A stretch of DNA of 64,000 nt from Pristionchus mayeri (GCA_036245805.1 BTRK01000005.1:26641469-26705468), one strand, 5' to 3'. Positions 26,401 through 40,100 are shown, numbered from the stretch's first letter. Numbers and translations are program-made. The notes: generated from the letters alone by a model not told the origin.

Positions 26401-29400
26401 ACATCTCGAGGAGATGGCAAAAGGGAAGAAACGGCTCTCGAGATCGTGAAGTACTCCATGGCTTCCCCCCTCTTCCTCAATCGACCATTGTTGAACATCC
26501 TCTCCCAGGTCAGTCACCGTATTTATTGATCTCTCTTCTCATCTCTAACCCTTGTTATTCAGGTCTCTGAAGATCAGTCAGCGGAGTGCTACAATAGAAT
26601 GATGAATAGGATTGAAGAGTTGTTGTACATCCAAATGAGGAATGGCACCCAGTCACTCTATATCGAGCACCGAGCACGAGAGACTGTCAAGGTATGCAGA
26701 GGGGGGGGGGGGGGAGGGAGCGGGAGGGGGAAGAGATCTCAATCGGCTGAATTTAAATATGATGTATTGAGTGATTGATGGTGGTGCTAATTAGTGTATA
26801 GATGGGTGTTCAGGAGATGAGCTTCCCCTTCCTCATGGATGTCTTCTCTGATGCATGCCCTCTCAAAATAACATCTGAGCCGTTCTTCCGATCTCTTCTC
26901 AGATCTAATCTTAAATTCGTTCTCCGTGAGTCCATTTTTCATATTAAAATAACAGCCTGTTTCCTATTAATTCCATCTTTGCAACTATCGTTTTATTGAA
27001 AGGGAAAGAATTTTTTTGTAGACAAGCAACTCGCTAAGATGCAAATTCGAATTCCGCCTGATTTCGGTCGGTCGATGTTCGGAGTGGTAGACTCTACCGG
27101 ATTGCTGCAGTACGGACAGGTATTGTAGTTTCGAGGAGATATCGAGTAACTGGTGTAGGTGTGTACCCACGGGTGTTCTTTTTAGATTTTTGTCCAGTAT
27201 TCTACCTCCACGAGTAAGCACTTGTCGAAGAGTCGATCGAAGAGGAGAGACGGGGCAGAGGGAGCAATCATTCACACTGGTATCATCCATTCTGTTGATG
27301 GCTGTGAATGGTTAGAAGCGGATACTTCAATCATTCATCTTTTTCTAGAAGGAGAGAAGAGAAGAATGATCGACTATTAATAATAAGCACTCTGAGGTCC
27401 CGTTCTGGTCACGAAGAATCCGTGCATCGAGAAGGGAGACGTGCGTGTCTTCGATGCCATCGACGTCCCCGGACTGATACATCTGGTAGACGTCGTCGTC
27501 TTCCCCATGCACGGACCACGACCTCATCCTGATGAGATGGCAGGTACTAATGAGGGTTTAGAGGAATACCATAAGAAAAACTTTTCTCACAATTAGTCAG
27601 AGAATTTTTGAAATCTAAAACCTAATTACTGAAATGTCACTGCTTCAATTCCATTATCTGGCAAGTTCAAGGAACTTTGAATTCATGTGAGATAGTTAAT
27701 CCAAATGGTTCGAGAATTAGGGTCCAAGGAGGAGTCTGTCTCTGTCGATCCCTTGTGAATTGAGGTTCTGATCTGGATGGGGACGAGTACTCTCTCATCT
27801 GGGATCCTCAATTGCTCTTCGACCACAATGAGGAGGCGTCTCTCTTCCCCAGTGGAGAAGATGTCATCAATTGGCCCATTAAGAAGATGCCCAATGGAGA
27901 AGTGGACTGGGATGCATGTGTAAGCGAATCGACCTGTTGATCTACCTGCCGTCGTGCTAATTGATATCACTGGAATTCGAGACACTGAGTGACGCTGTTA
28001 ATATTCCTCACTTTCTCGCTGTCTTGCACCTAAATTGGCTGGCTAATCTTCGGCTGGTCGTTCATTCCCCATACCACATCATTGAATTCAATTCTATTGT
28101 TTTCATTTGCAGGAGAAAAGTTTGGCTGAGTTCTACATCGAGGCCGTCACTCAGGAGCAGGTTGGAGATTCATTAATTACAACTAATCGTTTGACATGAA
28201 TGACTGAAATTATAAATGGAGCTGATGTGATCCATTTGAGATTGGAGTGTTGTCACATGCTCATCTGGCGACTTCTGATTACTACGGACTGGAGAACAAG
28301 GTTAGAGGGGGATGAGGAGTAATGATACACTCACATCAATCACTCCCATTTATAGATCATAGATAAATAGATCAGATCATAGATTTATAGATAAAGTGGA
28401 TGAATTGTCTACTAGTCTAGCTTCCTCTTCCTTTCAAGGCTTCTCGTTCACTGGCCAAGAAAATTTCACAATCTCTTGATTTCCAAAAGAACGGAATTGC
28501 CCCAGAAGAGATGACAACTAAGGAGATGGAGGTACAGTACTACTTCACCATGCAAATCATAATTTTGTATAGTGTGATATGAATAGTATGATTGTTTGAG
28601 GACCCGGATGATCCGACACGAGTGATTCCCCCTGAGAAGGCTGCAAGAAAACCCGATTATATGGAGAAGATGAGAGATGCGGGGTACGAATCTCGCGGAA
28701 TCATGGGGAAGATCTTCAGGCAAGTCTGTCTCGGGGGAGTTTAAGTCGGGCTGAGGGCATTTATTGATCTGATTAATAGAGTCCGCTTTGCAGAGAGATT
28801 AAGCGATTCCAGCATGCAATCGATATGGGGGAAGATGAGATTGATACGGTAGGAGGCGAAAGTGAACTTCATTCGTAATAGGTTGGTTCAGATTCCAAAG
28901 GATTCATCGTTCGAAGTGGAAGGATGGATGAGATATGAGAAAGTCGCGAAGAGGGAGTTCGAGGCATACTCGCATGATATTAGAGTGAGCGAATTAGGTT
29001 AAACAATGATAATTTAAATTTTTAAAAAACCTGTAGTATCTGGATTTTTTTAAAATAAATTAAATAGTGAGGGAACAGGGGTCAAAAGGTACGTCGATAA
29101 TGACCCAGCGTACCCTACTCGTTTTGTGGCGGTTGGAAATTTTTAGGCAAAACGTACCCCTCGGCGAAGGCGGGGAAAAATTTTTAACGATAAAATATAA
29201 TATAAATATCATGTAAGTAAAGGAATTTAGCGAGGAAATCGTGGAAAGAGAAAGGATACCTTCGAACCACGAGAGGCCGCACTTACTACCACATCACCGT
29301 TATTTATTCAGTGTTAATGAGCTGGGTCTAACTTCTCGGCGGAATTGTGAAGCTCAGCCTACGTTATTTTTAAAGCGGAAAACAGCAATTGATAGCTAAA

Positions 29401-32400
29401 ACACGTGAGATTACAAAAATCGTGCCCCGGTTAAAAATAAACGTACCCTTTGATTTGTATGACGGGGAATTCTGAGTTGAACTCAAAGGTAGGTCGCGGG
29501 GTAATTAATGAGGTAATTAGCTATTTAAGGCACGTTTATTTTTGACGATTGCACGTTTTTTTTCACACTTTCGGGACAGCTTAATCGATTGTGTATAGTG
29601 AAAGTCCATAAAAAGAAGGAGAAATTTCAAACGGACTTTAAAAATTTTTTTTAAAACGTGCCCTCCTTTTTCAATTTTTTCTCGTAAAAAATTGCCAAAA
29701 CGTACCCTACCTTAAACTTTGGCGACCTAGCTTTTTGACCCCTGTAGGGGAAACAAGTAAATGAACAAAAAATTAGCAAAAAAATGTTTTCGATCTTGCA
29801 TGCTTTTATTTTGAGACCCTAATGGAACACTATGGAATCGCCTCCGAGGGAGAACTGCTGAGTGGCCAGATTATCTCTATCAAAAATCGCATCTCTGAGA
29901 AAGAGGCGGACGACATGAATTTGTACAATACTAATCAGGTACGGTCACATACGTTTCCTATTGGTTAGGAAGATTTCTTTGTGAAGGGAGTAGAGTAGGG
30001 TTCCGAAAGTGAAACGTTTCCCTCGAGAGACGAGAAATGAAACTCAGGTCTCCTTTCATTCACGTCTCCCTCGGAGACGTCTCTCGGTCGAAAATGCGAG
30101 GGAGACGTGTCGAGAGACGTCTCTCTTCTCAATTGTAGCCAAATGTAATAAATTCCATTCAATATTATCGCTGAAACTCAACTAATTTTGCCTCGAATCC
30201 CACTCAACCGCTCACAATAGTGATCAAATTGGGGAATGGAGAGACGTCTCTCTCGTTTCTCATTCAAGAATGGAGACGTGGGAAAAGTAATATTAAAATG
30301 AGGGAGACGTGTCACGTTTCTAATTAAAAAAAGAGACCTCACTCTCTCCTTTGTTCGAGGTCTCCTCGAGTGAGTCAATTTCGGAACCCTATGAGTAGAG
30401 TAAATTTGCAGGTCATCGAAGAGAAGGTGAAGAAAGTGATTGCCACCGCAAGAGAAGCATTCTTCGGAAATGTATCGTCTCTTTATCTTTTATTTCATGA
30501 TCTGAAATTAATTATCTCATACTTTTCATATTGGAAGTGCAAATTTAGCATTGATCGATATCTTAGAATGCGATTGCAGATAATCAGATGGGAACTGGAA
30601 TTGGATCAAGTTGTGAACAAACGAAGAGACGTTGACAAGGTGAGAAACATCTAGTCAATGAGTGGACTGATGTATATCAGGATTCAATTCTGAGTCGAAT
30701 CGTGAGATCCTCCACGAACAACATCGAATCACTGAGGATGAAAGCAGCCGCCTATTACCAGATCTGCTACGGTGAGAACACCACTGTACACTGATCTTCC
30801 TCGCACATTAAAACTGTATTCATGGGATATTATTTGTCGCTACTTTCTCTCTTTGCTATCTATGCCACTCATGGTTAGAATGCAATGTATCATATGGTGA
30901 TGGTGACCCTCTTAATTGAGATGCTGCGAATAGTCAGCTGGAGAATGGGGATCAGTCCTCCCTGATCCTCTCCTTCCCCTGGGTCGTCTACGATGTCCTC
31001 GCAGACATCAAACTGAGACCAGATGTTCGCATCGTGCGAGTTCTGCCTGAGGAAACAACCGAGCAGAGCAACGAGCCACTCGCCATCGTGAGTCACTCCA
31101 CCAGATACCGTGGAATCGTTGGTATTGAGTTGTTGTTTGCTTGCAGCTGCTGTCATCTTTCATTGACGATTATTGTGAGACTGCGTCGAAAGCTGAAGAA
31201 TATGAAGAGTTCAAGTGCAGATTCGAGGAAGGATCGATCATCAGGAGATCAATCGAGGAGAATCAAGGTCAGGGGTTGGAACAGAAGGTCATAGCTGATT
31301 AAAAGTATTTCATTTTGATGTTAATATTTTGCCATTAACTCACGGCTTAATGAAAAGTGTGCAATTCCCTTATTCACGAGATGGAAGGGGTGTAAATTGA
31401 GGTCTGGGTCGAGCCTCGTTCGTTCTCGTGGAATGGGCGAGACACATCGGAGGACTGCAGGACTCGCAATTCACGGAGGAACATCTGGTAGGGGAGGGAA
31501 TGCTCCTAGAGAGGGAGAATCAGGCGAGGGGCGAAAGATGACAATGCAATCACTCAGGTCGCTCTCTTCCTTCTATTCGGACTGGGGGAGGTCGTTGTGA
31601 GAGGAACCAGGAAGAGATATATTCAGAGAGTCAGTTTATTTGAGTCTATCTCTTCTTATATTTTAAGTAAATCCGTTGATGTTTTTTCTGCAAATATGTA
31701 TTTGCAATCCCATCGTACATAGAGTGTGTAATTCGGATGCATTCACTAACGTGTCTTCAGCCGACGGGAGAGACTCGAGTGCATCTGAAGAAGGGAGAGC
31801 AGCTCCTCCAGTTCATTGACTACCTCGCTAGTCGAGAGTTCAGGTCAGCATCAAATTATTCTCGCAAGAAGTGATCTGTTCTGTGAAATGAATGGGAATG
31901 ATTTGAGGAGGCGCGAGGTTCTCTCGTTCGGAGACATCGCCGATGGGATGCTCATGAGAGGGCAATGGAGATCCTTCGGAGAAGTGAGCTCTCTCCACAC
32001 TTCATCCTCTTCACTGCCCCCCTCTCACTCTTCCTTCTGTATGTCTCCATTCAGTTGTGCATCCCTGGATACCTCAAACTGGTGACGACGCACTGCTTCG
32101 ATTTGCCCCTGGAGAAAGAGGCGGACACGACAGCCCTCCGAGTTGCTGCAGTCATAAAGGAGTACGAGCCGAGGAAGATGGAATTGCCTGGTGAGGGGAC
32201 GATTACTAGTTATGGCCTATAAGAAGTACTCTAGGACTGTATAGGGGGGCGAGTGTGAAATTTAAAAAAAATTGAGCAATTAAGGGAATTCGAATTTCCT
32301 TTTCTATGATATGGAATTGCCAAAATAGTTTTGAAATATTCAGTTAATTTTTGAATAATTGCAAAAAACCATTATAGTTGGACTTTCCTCATTGTGGGCT

Positions 32401-33329
32401 GATGTTTCACATAGTGTGAAACGATCAATCCATTAACGTGGTCCAAATGAATTAACAATCGGTGCCTTTTCAGAAGAGGTGATCAAAGGGAAATTGGACG
32501 TAGTCCGTCGCATGCTGATGGACGTCTCTGGCTGCAGAGAAGTGCAGATTCGCCCGATGGGAAATTCGAGTGAGAACTTTATCGAGACTTCCAGAAATTA
32601 TATAGTTATTTTTTCTACAATGATTTTGGCTCAAATCTCTTTAAACTGACTCATTTATGTTAGCTGCTATGAAAAGTGTTTGATTTACTCGAAACCGAGT
32701 TGCAAATAATGGAAGTATTCTTTGACCTGGCATCTCGTGCCTCATGAGAAGTACGAGGACCATCCGATGAGATCTATTTCAATCCATTATTCTTGCAAAG
32801 GCCTTGTTCCATCTTACTTCCCGTGTATTCCATCTTCTTTCTCAGCCGAAGTCTTCATCTCTGCCATCGGGTCGACGGAAAACTTCAAGCTGCTAAATGC
32901 AGTGGTAATTTCGCCTGCTCCAAACAGGTATCTCCATCCCCCTCCCCTCAACTGTTCACTATAATGCTTCTCCCATCTGGTTGGGGTTCCCTTGGGCGGC
33001 TGAAATGCCCCAGTGGACTAAGATATCTTGATATTTTATTAGCTTTTTCATGATACAGAAATAACCTTGTATAGAAAACATATCTTGTATTTTGCTTTCC
33101 ACAAAAATGAGTAATGGATATGTAGGAGTCTACACGAGGAATTAGAAAATACAGAGAATTGCTCATTTCTTAACTTCGAATGACAAGTGTTTTGAGCGCA
33201 TATTGACTCATATTACTATATTCCAGAAACCAAGCTGATGAGAAGTCCTTCTACGAAGCAGTTCCGGATATGGTCTACGAGAGACTGGTGCGAGCATCAG
33301 AGGCCGGTTCAAGAATTTCCTTCTATTGA
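18391..33329 (+). CDS. Cellular RNA-dependent RNA polymerase A (EGO-1/RRF-1 family)
   Basis: About 55 exons give roughly 1,750 residues. This enzyme class copies target mRNAs to make secondary small RNAs in RNAi. Exons: 18391-18498 (start uncertain), 18709-18833, 18941-19048, 19265-19384, 19885-19976, 20074-20130, 22512-22637, 22670-22753, 22927-22975, 23089-23180, 23264-23350, 23426-23554, 23716-23744, 23837-23880, 23953-24014, 24100-24156, 24305-24385, 24482-24618, 24758-24815, 24884-25102, 25145-25257, 25324-25424, 25473-25558, 25625-25683, 25775-25811, 25864-25941, 25984-26082, 26183-26310, 26385-26508, 26563-26691, 26802-26925, 27022-27119, 27186-27279, 27397-27543, 27765-27919, 28113-28160, 28241-28300, 28439-28531, 28601-28719, 28794-28848, 28892-28984, 29816-29938, 30412-30471, 30580-30639, 30681-30771, 30921-31087, 31147-31267, 31402-31487, 31558-31629, 31761-31843, 31908-31983, 32055-32190, 32474-32569, 32846-32927, 33227-33329. 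Family motifs in order: ITPTR (25150), SNSQLRDHG (25498), FSDGVGTIS (25993), VRPSM (26294), LNRPL (26479), GLLQYGQ (27100), [15 protein letters not shown] (27498) and the catalytic DLDGDEY (27770), whose three Asp residues bind metal. Exon joins before 22927 are partly unresolved, whereas the core and C-terminus join in phase. The gene lies 0.8 kb upstream of paralog RdRP-B. Confidence 0.88.
19425..19840 (-). mobile_element. tRNA-derived SINE-like sequence in an RdRP-A intron
   Basis: Read on the minus strand, a segment beginning near 19840 carries GAGTTCGATCCCCCG (B-box-like, 19789-19804) and then about 350 bp of unrelated body ending near a short AT-rich direct repeat (GGTAAAGG). The head resembles a degenerate tRNA and the body does not. 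It sits between exons ending at 19384 and starting at 19885. The SINE call is inferred from structure only. Confidence 0.4.
20625..20692 (+). pseudogene. tRNA-like sequence in left arm of palindrome 3
   Basis: AGGTTCGAATCCCGTCGGCGA looks like a T arm plus the 3' half of an acceptor stem, ending in ACCA. Upstream lies CCGTACTAACACCCGACTG, which could be a degenerate D or anticodon region. The 5' acceptor strand does not pair cleanly, so this is a tRNA relic. Confidence 0.4.
21720..21787 (-). pseudogene. tRNA-like sequence in right arm of palindrome 3
   Basis: This is the mirror copy of the tRNA-like segment of the left arm, with the same T-arm motif on the minus strand (GGTTCGAATCCCGTCGGCGA at about 21719-21738). 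It has the same acceptor-stem defect. Confidence 0.4.
23366..23405. repeat. (CT)n microsatellite
   Basis: About 20 CT dinucleotides fill an RdRP-A intron just upstream of the exon at 23426. The tract may serve as an extended polypyrimidine tract. Confidence 0.9.
29076..29744. mobile_element. TIR element (MITE) in an RdRP-A intron
   Basis: CAGGGGTCAAAAGGTACGTC at the left end is mirrored by GACCTAGCTTTTTGACCCCTG at the right end, with small differences. Internal GTACCC/CAAAACGTACCC motifs also recur on both sides. No open frame of note. It lies in the intron between 28984 and 29816. Confidence 0.7.
29996..30392. mobile_element. TIR element rich in GAGACG repeats, RdRP-A intron
   Basis: TAGGGTTCCGAAAGTG at 29996 is mirrored by CAATTTCGGAACCCTA ending at 30392. 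The interior repeats GAGACGT/ACGTCTC motifs on both strands, for example 30060-30120 and 30240-30320. It has no coding capacity and lies between exons ending at 29938 and starting at 30412. Confidence 0.65.
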
Positions 33330-34100
33330 ATTGAATTGTTGTCGTCAATTGTAAATACAACCTGTTCCATTGTATTAGGACCAATCCCACCTGAACCCAT
33401 CCTTTCCACCATGCTCTCCATGGAGGGTTCTATCCATTGGGCGCGAGTGGCTCTTCCCCTTCTCTTATCCCCATCCATTCCATCTCTGCCACTTGTGTCC
33501 CATTCGCGTGCTGCACGTCTCTCGAGAGGAGTGAGACGTGCTCACTGCATTCTCCCATTCTATCTCCCTCTAGGCGATCGCCTTCCTTCTCCCCCAATAG
33601 ACATGTGCCACCCCTTTTATTTCACTGTCGCCCTCCTGTATAGAAATGATTACTTACATAGATTAATTTATTTTTTGGAAACAATGTGTACCAAATTTAT
33701 CTCTTGGTTTTCTTGTTACTTCTGTTGCATGTATAGCCGACGATTGTGTACGTTGCTTATCGAATAATTCCGATGACAAATGATCGACAGTCATTACAGT
33801 AAACATGCATTGTTCTCCGTGGTTCGTAGGATCTGTCCATTCTTGTCCGATTCTTCGATAACTTGTTCCTGTTGTGCTCCTCTCCACGCATCTCCGATAA
33901 TTTCCACTTCATTTCCGTTGTATATTCAAGTGCAGAAAAAAATATAAAAGAAAAAAAACAGAAAAAAAAAGAATAAAAATTATATAGACCACCTGACTTG
34001 CCGTGAATACATCTGGTTGAAATCCAGTGACATACCGTAACCTCGAGAATCCCGTAACCTGCTATCATACAGGTGGAGGAGTAGGTAAATTTATCGGCCG
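33330..34100. other. Intergenic region between RdRP-A and RdRP-B
   Basis: The RdRP-A stop is at 33327-33329. A stretch after GTATTAG at 33380 stays open to about 33529 and could be an alternative 3' exon. However, read-through to the 33329 stop aligns better with the end of RdRP-B. The rest is AT-rich, with a CATACAG acceptor ending at 34072 that may receive a spliced leader for RdRP-B. Confidence 0.4.
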
Positions 34101-37100
34101 ATGTATGATGAATTCCCATCTGGAAATGCTCGAATTGAGCAAGACTTCATTGCGTATCAAGGTGTGGTCGTCTGCTTACGAATTATTGATTTGTTATGTT
34201 CAGTGTACTATTCCGTGGACATCCGCGAAAGTAGCTGCAGCAATTCATTCTACCTTCTCAGTGCGTTGCTTATATAAACTTGATCTTAAGCTTTCCAAAA
34301 TCCATATTATGTTTATTTTATAAGATTTCATTAGACAGTAAAGGGTCATTTTTTTTCAGGAATCGATTGAAATGTTGAGAGAGTACTACACCGTGAATTC
34401 GATAACAGAGCCAATCCAAGTTAAGGAATCATTCGAATTCGTCGTCGAGGTTTCTTCCTTTCGATTTGGCTCTCTAAGCAAAGTAAAGTACAAATAGTAT
34501 TCTTGATCAGGTGAGACCCTTCGAACAATCGATGGCCCTGTTCACTCTGATGCAAGTCTTCTTCAAAAGTATCAGACAGTTGTGAGTATCTCTGATATCA
34601 TTGATCTTGGGAGTTGATACAAATCACTTCCTCCATTCAATATCCCTCCTTGCAGTGCCTTTCGTCGTGACATGATGCCTGTCATGCTCGTTTCTTCTCC
34701 CATTTTTTTCTCCGATTCATGCATGTTCGTTCTCTTTTCTCTCTCGTACAATTAGATTCTTCCTCAGTCCTGCCCATTCGAATGTCGCCATCCAGTCGCT
34801 TTACTTCGGGAATTTAATCAATTCCGGAGCGATGGGAGTTCACTGGACGGTTAATTAATTTGTACTTAGCTAGAGGTCATGATTTTAGTGCCACTCAATT
34901 GTGATCTGCAGGTAGAGTTCTACAAGCTGAATACTATGCTTGAAAGGGATCGAGAGCAGAACAAGATGAATGTGTCTTTCGAGCACGGTAAACCAATCCT
35001 TTCGTCAAGAGGAATGCATCCATTTCAAAAACTAATTTGCCGATTGCAGATCGTGGTTGCGTAACCATTAGATTCAATTGTGTCGAGAGATTTAAAGAGA
35101 GGACTCAGAATGCAGACTTCTCAGTGAAGGTGAGCAGTGGATGGATGGCCTCTCTCCCAATTGATTCCAATTCCAGTTCTATCTCAATGCAGTTCGTCGC
35201 ATAATCGTCGATCCCATCTCTTTCGATCACCCGAAAGACGAAACGAAATGCGATCCAAAGTTCAGATTCCATTTCGAAGTGAGTGATCGAATTAAAGGAT
35301 TTTTCGTATGGATTTTATTTTGTGATTGTTCAATAGTTTTTTCATAATTTTTAATTGATTGCAGCTGAATTGTCCTCCTGAAATTCGATGCTTCGTTGAC
35401 GTGAGTCTCTCTTCTATTTATTACACCTAAAATAGAAGATATCTTACCATTTTCGATTTAAAAAACTGATTACACTGTCCATTTTCATTATTCGCTCGAA
35501 TTGATCTCATATTTTTTCCTTATATCTTTCCTACCCTCCCACTCACCCACTTTTATTCAGGTAGAAAGGCTCGGACAAAAACCATAAAGTTTCTGTATTT
35601 TTATATGTGAAATAAATATAACACATCTCTGTGTATTTTTAAAGTAATACTTTCAGAAAGGAAATCTGGAGAAGCGATTCGGAGATGGAAATCGATTGAT
35701 TCGTCTGGGTAGAGGATGGGGAAGAGACGGGGACAGGGACGAAGCTCCACACGAGAAATGTGTTGCTAATAGCACTGTGGTGTCCCTCGAGTTCAGTGAG
35801 GAGTACAAGCAGGTGAGAGGGAGTGCCCTCATCCCCCCCATACTCCCCTTTGCAGAAGAAGGGACGATGCGTGCTCTTCGAAATTCTCTCTCGACTCAGA
35901 ATTAGAGCAGGAGTCCCCATCGAATTTGCCAGTTTGGATCTAATCAATCTACACTTCGGTCAACTATCTTTATTTTTAATGTCTTATTTTATATTCTCCG
36001 ACTGAATAAGTCCAATGAGACTGCCTTTGTATTCTCCTCCCGAGAGCCCAGTCTCCAAAACGAATTCCACCTTTATTTTCCGAGTATTAACACAGATTTC
36101 TTCAGGGATGTATCCTAAAATAAATCCCTACGTGAAAAGTCCCCTTGGTGTACCGATCTATCAGAAAGAGTCATTCAATAAAGCATATCTCGAGAGGATC
36201 GAGTGGGTATGTCTTTCTTTCCATTTCGACGTCTTGCAGACTCTTCTAGTGCATTGATTGACTGGATAACATTGAGGCTGCTCCTAATTCCCCTCCTGCT
36301 AAAGCTGGACAGAACAATGTGAGCCCCTCCCAATTCGCACTCCGATACATCATCGAAGCACTGCTCAGTCGAGGTGAGAGGAATGATTAGGAGGGGGGAG
36401 GTTTGATAAGTATGGAATCTACTAGCCGATCACTTCGCTTTATCGAGATGCTTACGTTTCTATAATACTTCTCGCTTTTTTGTTGTAATAATTGGATATG
36501 GTTGGCTGTGTTGAGGAGCTAAAGTGGAGGATCAATTGCTGGTGAATGTGGAAGCATGGACGACGTTCCTCGAAGTAGTATGTGGGCAGTACAAGAAGAG
36601 TCCCGAGGTGCTCTCCTGTTTCACTCTTAAATGCCCCGCTATTTGAGCATTTTAGCCAGGATATAATCTTTAACAAACAAATGAAATTATCTTGTTAATT
36701 GTTTTCAGAAAACTCTGGTCGTTATGGAGAATGTGATTAACCGAGTGGATGAGATGTCCTTCCCGGTACTTTTTAAATAAATTATTTTCATAATTAACTA
36801 ATACAAATTGTAATTGATCTCCTCTCTTTCATGGTATCATCACTGAAATTGCAGATGGTGAGCATCTTCCGTATTCTCCTCGAGGAATTGAAAGCATACG
36901 ATGAAATGAAGAAGCTCAATGATGCACAGGTTACTTCCTGCTTTTTTTCTCTATCTATTTCCGTAAATTATTGCTCCCGATTGTATTGTCAATACTCGTA
37001 CCTCATAGATGGGACTGGAAGCGAGAGACTCGAATATGGAGAGGGAAGGATATGTTAAAGTGAGGAAGGTGAGTCCATCGTTGAGGGAATGGTTGATGAT

Positions 37101-40100
37101 GATGGTGTGGGCAGATCGTGATCACGCCCACTCGATATGTATATATCGCCCCCGAGCAGATTATGGGGAATCGAATCCTGAGGAAGTACTACAAGACGGG
37201 CACGGAGATCCTGCGAGTGACCTTCAGGTGAGGGGGAGGGGGAAGGGGGAGGGGGGAGGGAGGGAGTGATGGATGGCAGGGACGACGACACTCAACCTCT
37301 TCGCCCGAATACCACGGGAGAGCAGATGACGAAGAAGACAGTGGAGACTGCACTCAGAGATGGAATCATAGTGGGAGGTACGGTAGTCGACCCTCCCCCC
37401 TCAATGGTGCCCCTCTTATCCAACAGGACGCAATTTCCGTTATCTTGGCTCGTCTAATTCTCAGATGAGAGACAATGGATGCTACTTCGCATACGACAAA
37501 GAGAGTACCAACGTGAGTTGAAGGATGCCTATCGAATGGACACTGTGTTGTACATTCACAGTTTCAATTCTATTATTTGCAGAAGCAAGTGCCAGGAATG
37601 GAGCCTGAATGGAGGCCATCCAAAAGGGTTTGTTATTCACCTATTATCTGTTTATGGCTAATGAAATAATGTCTTTGCGGGCTATTCTGTTCATTGTAGG
37701 TAGCTATAATCCGAAGTAAGATGGGGCGATTGGACGAATTGACAAACGTGGCCAAGTTCATGGCGAGAATGGGACAGTGCTTCACTCAGAGCAGGGTTTG
37801 CCGTTCATTATTCACTTTTAAAATTATGATAAATTAAAACCTTTGGCAATAACAGTTAAATAAAGTAGCAGGAAGAATATTCGGAAATACACCAATAAAC
37901 ATGTTAGATGTATTTTTAGGCAGTCAATACGGGTCTTCCCCTACGCACTTCCAACTTCATCTTCGACGTCACAGGGGGAAACAGTGTTGAGAATGTACGT
38001 TATGTAATGTAAAATTGTGTGCCTCATGCTGGAATCGAACCAGCGACCTTCTGTTTACTAGACAGACGCTCTGCCACTGAGCCAATGAGGCGACTTGCTG
38101 TCCCCCAAGTGCAACGTGCAATAGCATCACACAATATATCTTTAAAGTACAGAGAGAAAATTTTCAAAATTCTTTAAAAAAAGTGTTGCGAACAGCGTTG
38201 TGCTGCAAAAAATATAACCTTTGAAATTGAAACACCATGATTTTTTATCCGAAGATGGCATGCGTGTATCTACGATCATTTGTCGATACTGACTGTAATG
38301 CTCCAATTTGGTAATTTGAACATTCTAATGTATCTGAATTGTTTGCGGGGATGTGATCTTCGCTTCAGGACGATGAAATGTACACTTTCTCTGACGGAGT
38401 GGGACAGATCTCAGTGGAATACATCAAGCAGATCTCGAAAGATCTCAAATTACCCAATTACCCGTGCGTGATCCAGGTAGGATGAAGGGGGGGGGACTCC
38501 ATGGATGGACCACTCTCAGTTCCGCCATCGAGGATACAAAGGAGTGCTATGTCTGCATCCCCCACTCGACGAAGTCAACCACTTGAGGAAGAAACTGGAG
38601 TTGATAGTGGAAGTGGAGCAAGGAGAGGTCAGATCCACGCATTCACTATCATCTTGTTCGCATTCACACTTCATTCTTCATTTTCGACGCACACTATTTG
38701 CGATTAATTTACGGCGATTATACGTTAAAGAACCATATCGGGGAGTTACCCAGACCAGATATAGTTGGGAGGATCTAGTTAAAATATCGTCAATGGCAGA
38801 TATAATTAGATGTGTTGATTGAATGTTAAGGGGGAGAAGAAGGAGCTCGTGATCATCTCGAAGGGAAAAGACGAAAATGGAGATTCCTTCAAACTGCTCA
38901 ACTGCCGATTCAGATACTCGCAAATGAAGTTAGAAGTATTCGCCCTCCTTTTCTTTCTTCTGCCCCCTCTCCTGCTTGCAAACTCACGATGAGGTGGAAT
39001 AAGTGTGTGGTTCTTCAGATTCCACGCCCCTGAGGAGACTGCCTTCGAGGTGGTCAAGATCTCCGGGCCAACTCCCGTCTCCCTCAACAAGCCATTCATC
39101 AACATTCTCGACCAGGTGCCGTATCCCCATTCAATGTCTACCCTCTCTCTCTCCCCTCCGCAGGTCTCCGAGATGCAATCTCTGGAATCGCACACTCGAT
39201 TGTGTGACAGAGTGGAGGAATTGCTGCATAGACAGCTGCGGATGATGGCGGAGACTCTGGTGAAGGAGAAGGTGTGCAGAGACAAGTTGAAGGTGCTCCC
39301 TCCCCCTGGACAGCGAGTAGTGCATCCATTGCAGGAGTTGCCCAGAAGAGTCTCCATCGATGGACTCAGTAGACAGAGAGGATTCGCCCTCACCACGGTT
39401 GGTTGGGTTAACACCATGAATGATAGAATTCACTGCAGGAACCATATTTTCGATCGTTGCTGAAGGCTGCAGTGAGATATATGATCAGTGAGTGAGGAGA
39501 GGGGAGAGGGATAGAGTGAATGACTGCAGAGAAGCAACTGAACAAGGAGCAGATACAGATTCCACTCGACATGGGGAGGTAGGGAGGGGGATGGAATGGA
39601 ATCGAGTCGTCCCTTCCAGATCCATGTTCGGAGTTGTCGATGAGACTGGACTGTTGCAATATGGACAGGCGAGATTATTTACATTTATCATATTCCATCC
39701 GATTTTTATTTCTCTAATCGCTCTCGTCCTTTGTAGATTTTCGTGCAGTATCACGTGAACATAAACGAGAAGACGCCTAAGCCTTCTGCCTCGAAAGTGA
39801 TCCTTGAAGGTGAGAGAGATAAATTGAGGGGGTATGGGTGATTACGGTACTCTTGCTGGACCCACATTGATCACGAAGAATCCGTGTATCTCATCTGGAG
39901 ACGTCCGAATGTTCGATGCAGTGGATATTCCTGCCCTTCGACATCTCGTGGATGTCGTCGTCTTCCCCATGCACGGACCACGACCTCATCCTGATGAGAT
40001 GGCAGGTATGCACGAAGAGAGATTGATGGAGGGAAGGAGACTCATCTCCGTCCCATGGAGGCATCTCTTTACTTCCGTTGGTTAAGGTTCCGATCTGGAT

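Noticed and set aside
33381..33529. Alternative last exon of RdRP-A after GTATTAG
   Set aside because: It is open in the right phase, but the shorter end at 33329 aligns better with the end of RdRP-B and needs no splice.
38806..39463. 203-codon minus-strand frame over 38.8-39.4 kb
   Set aside because: It is antisense to four clear RdRP-B exons and has no motif of its own.
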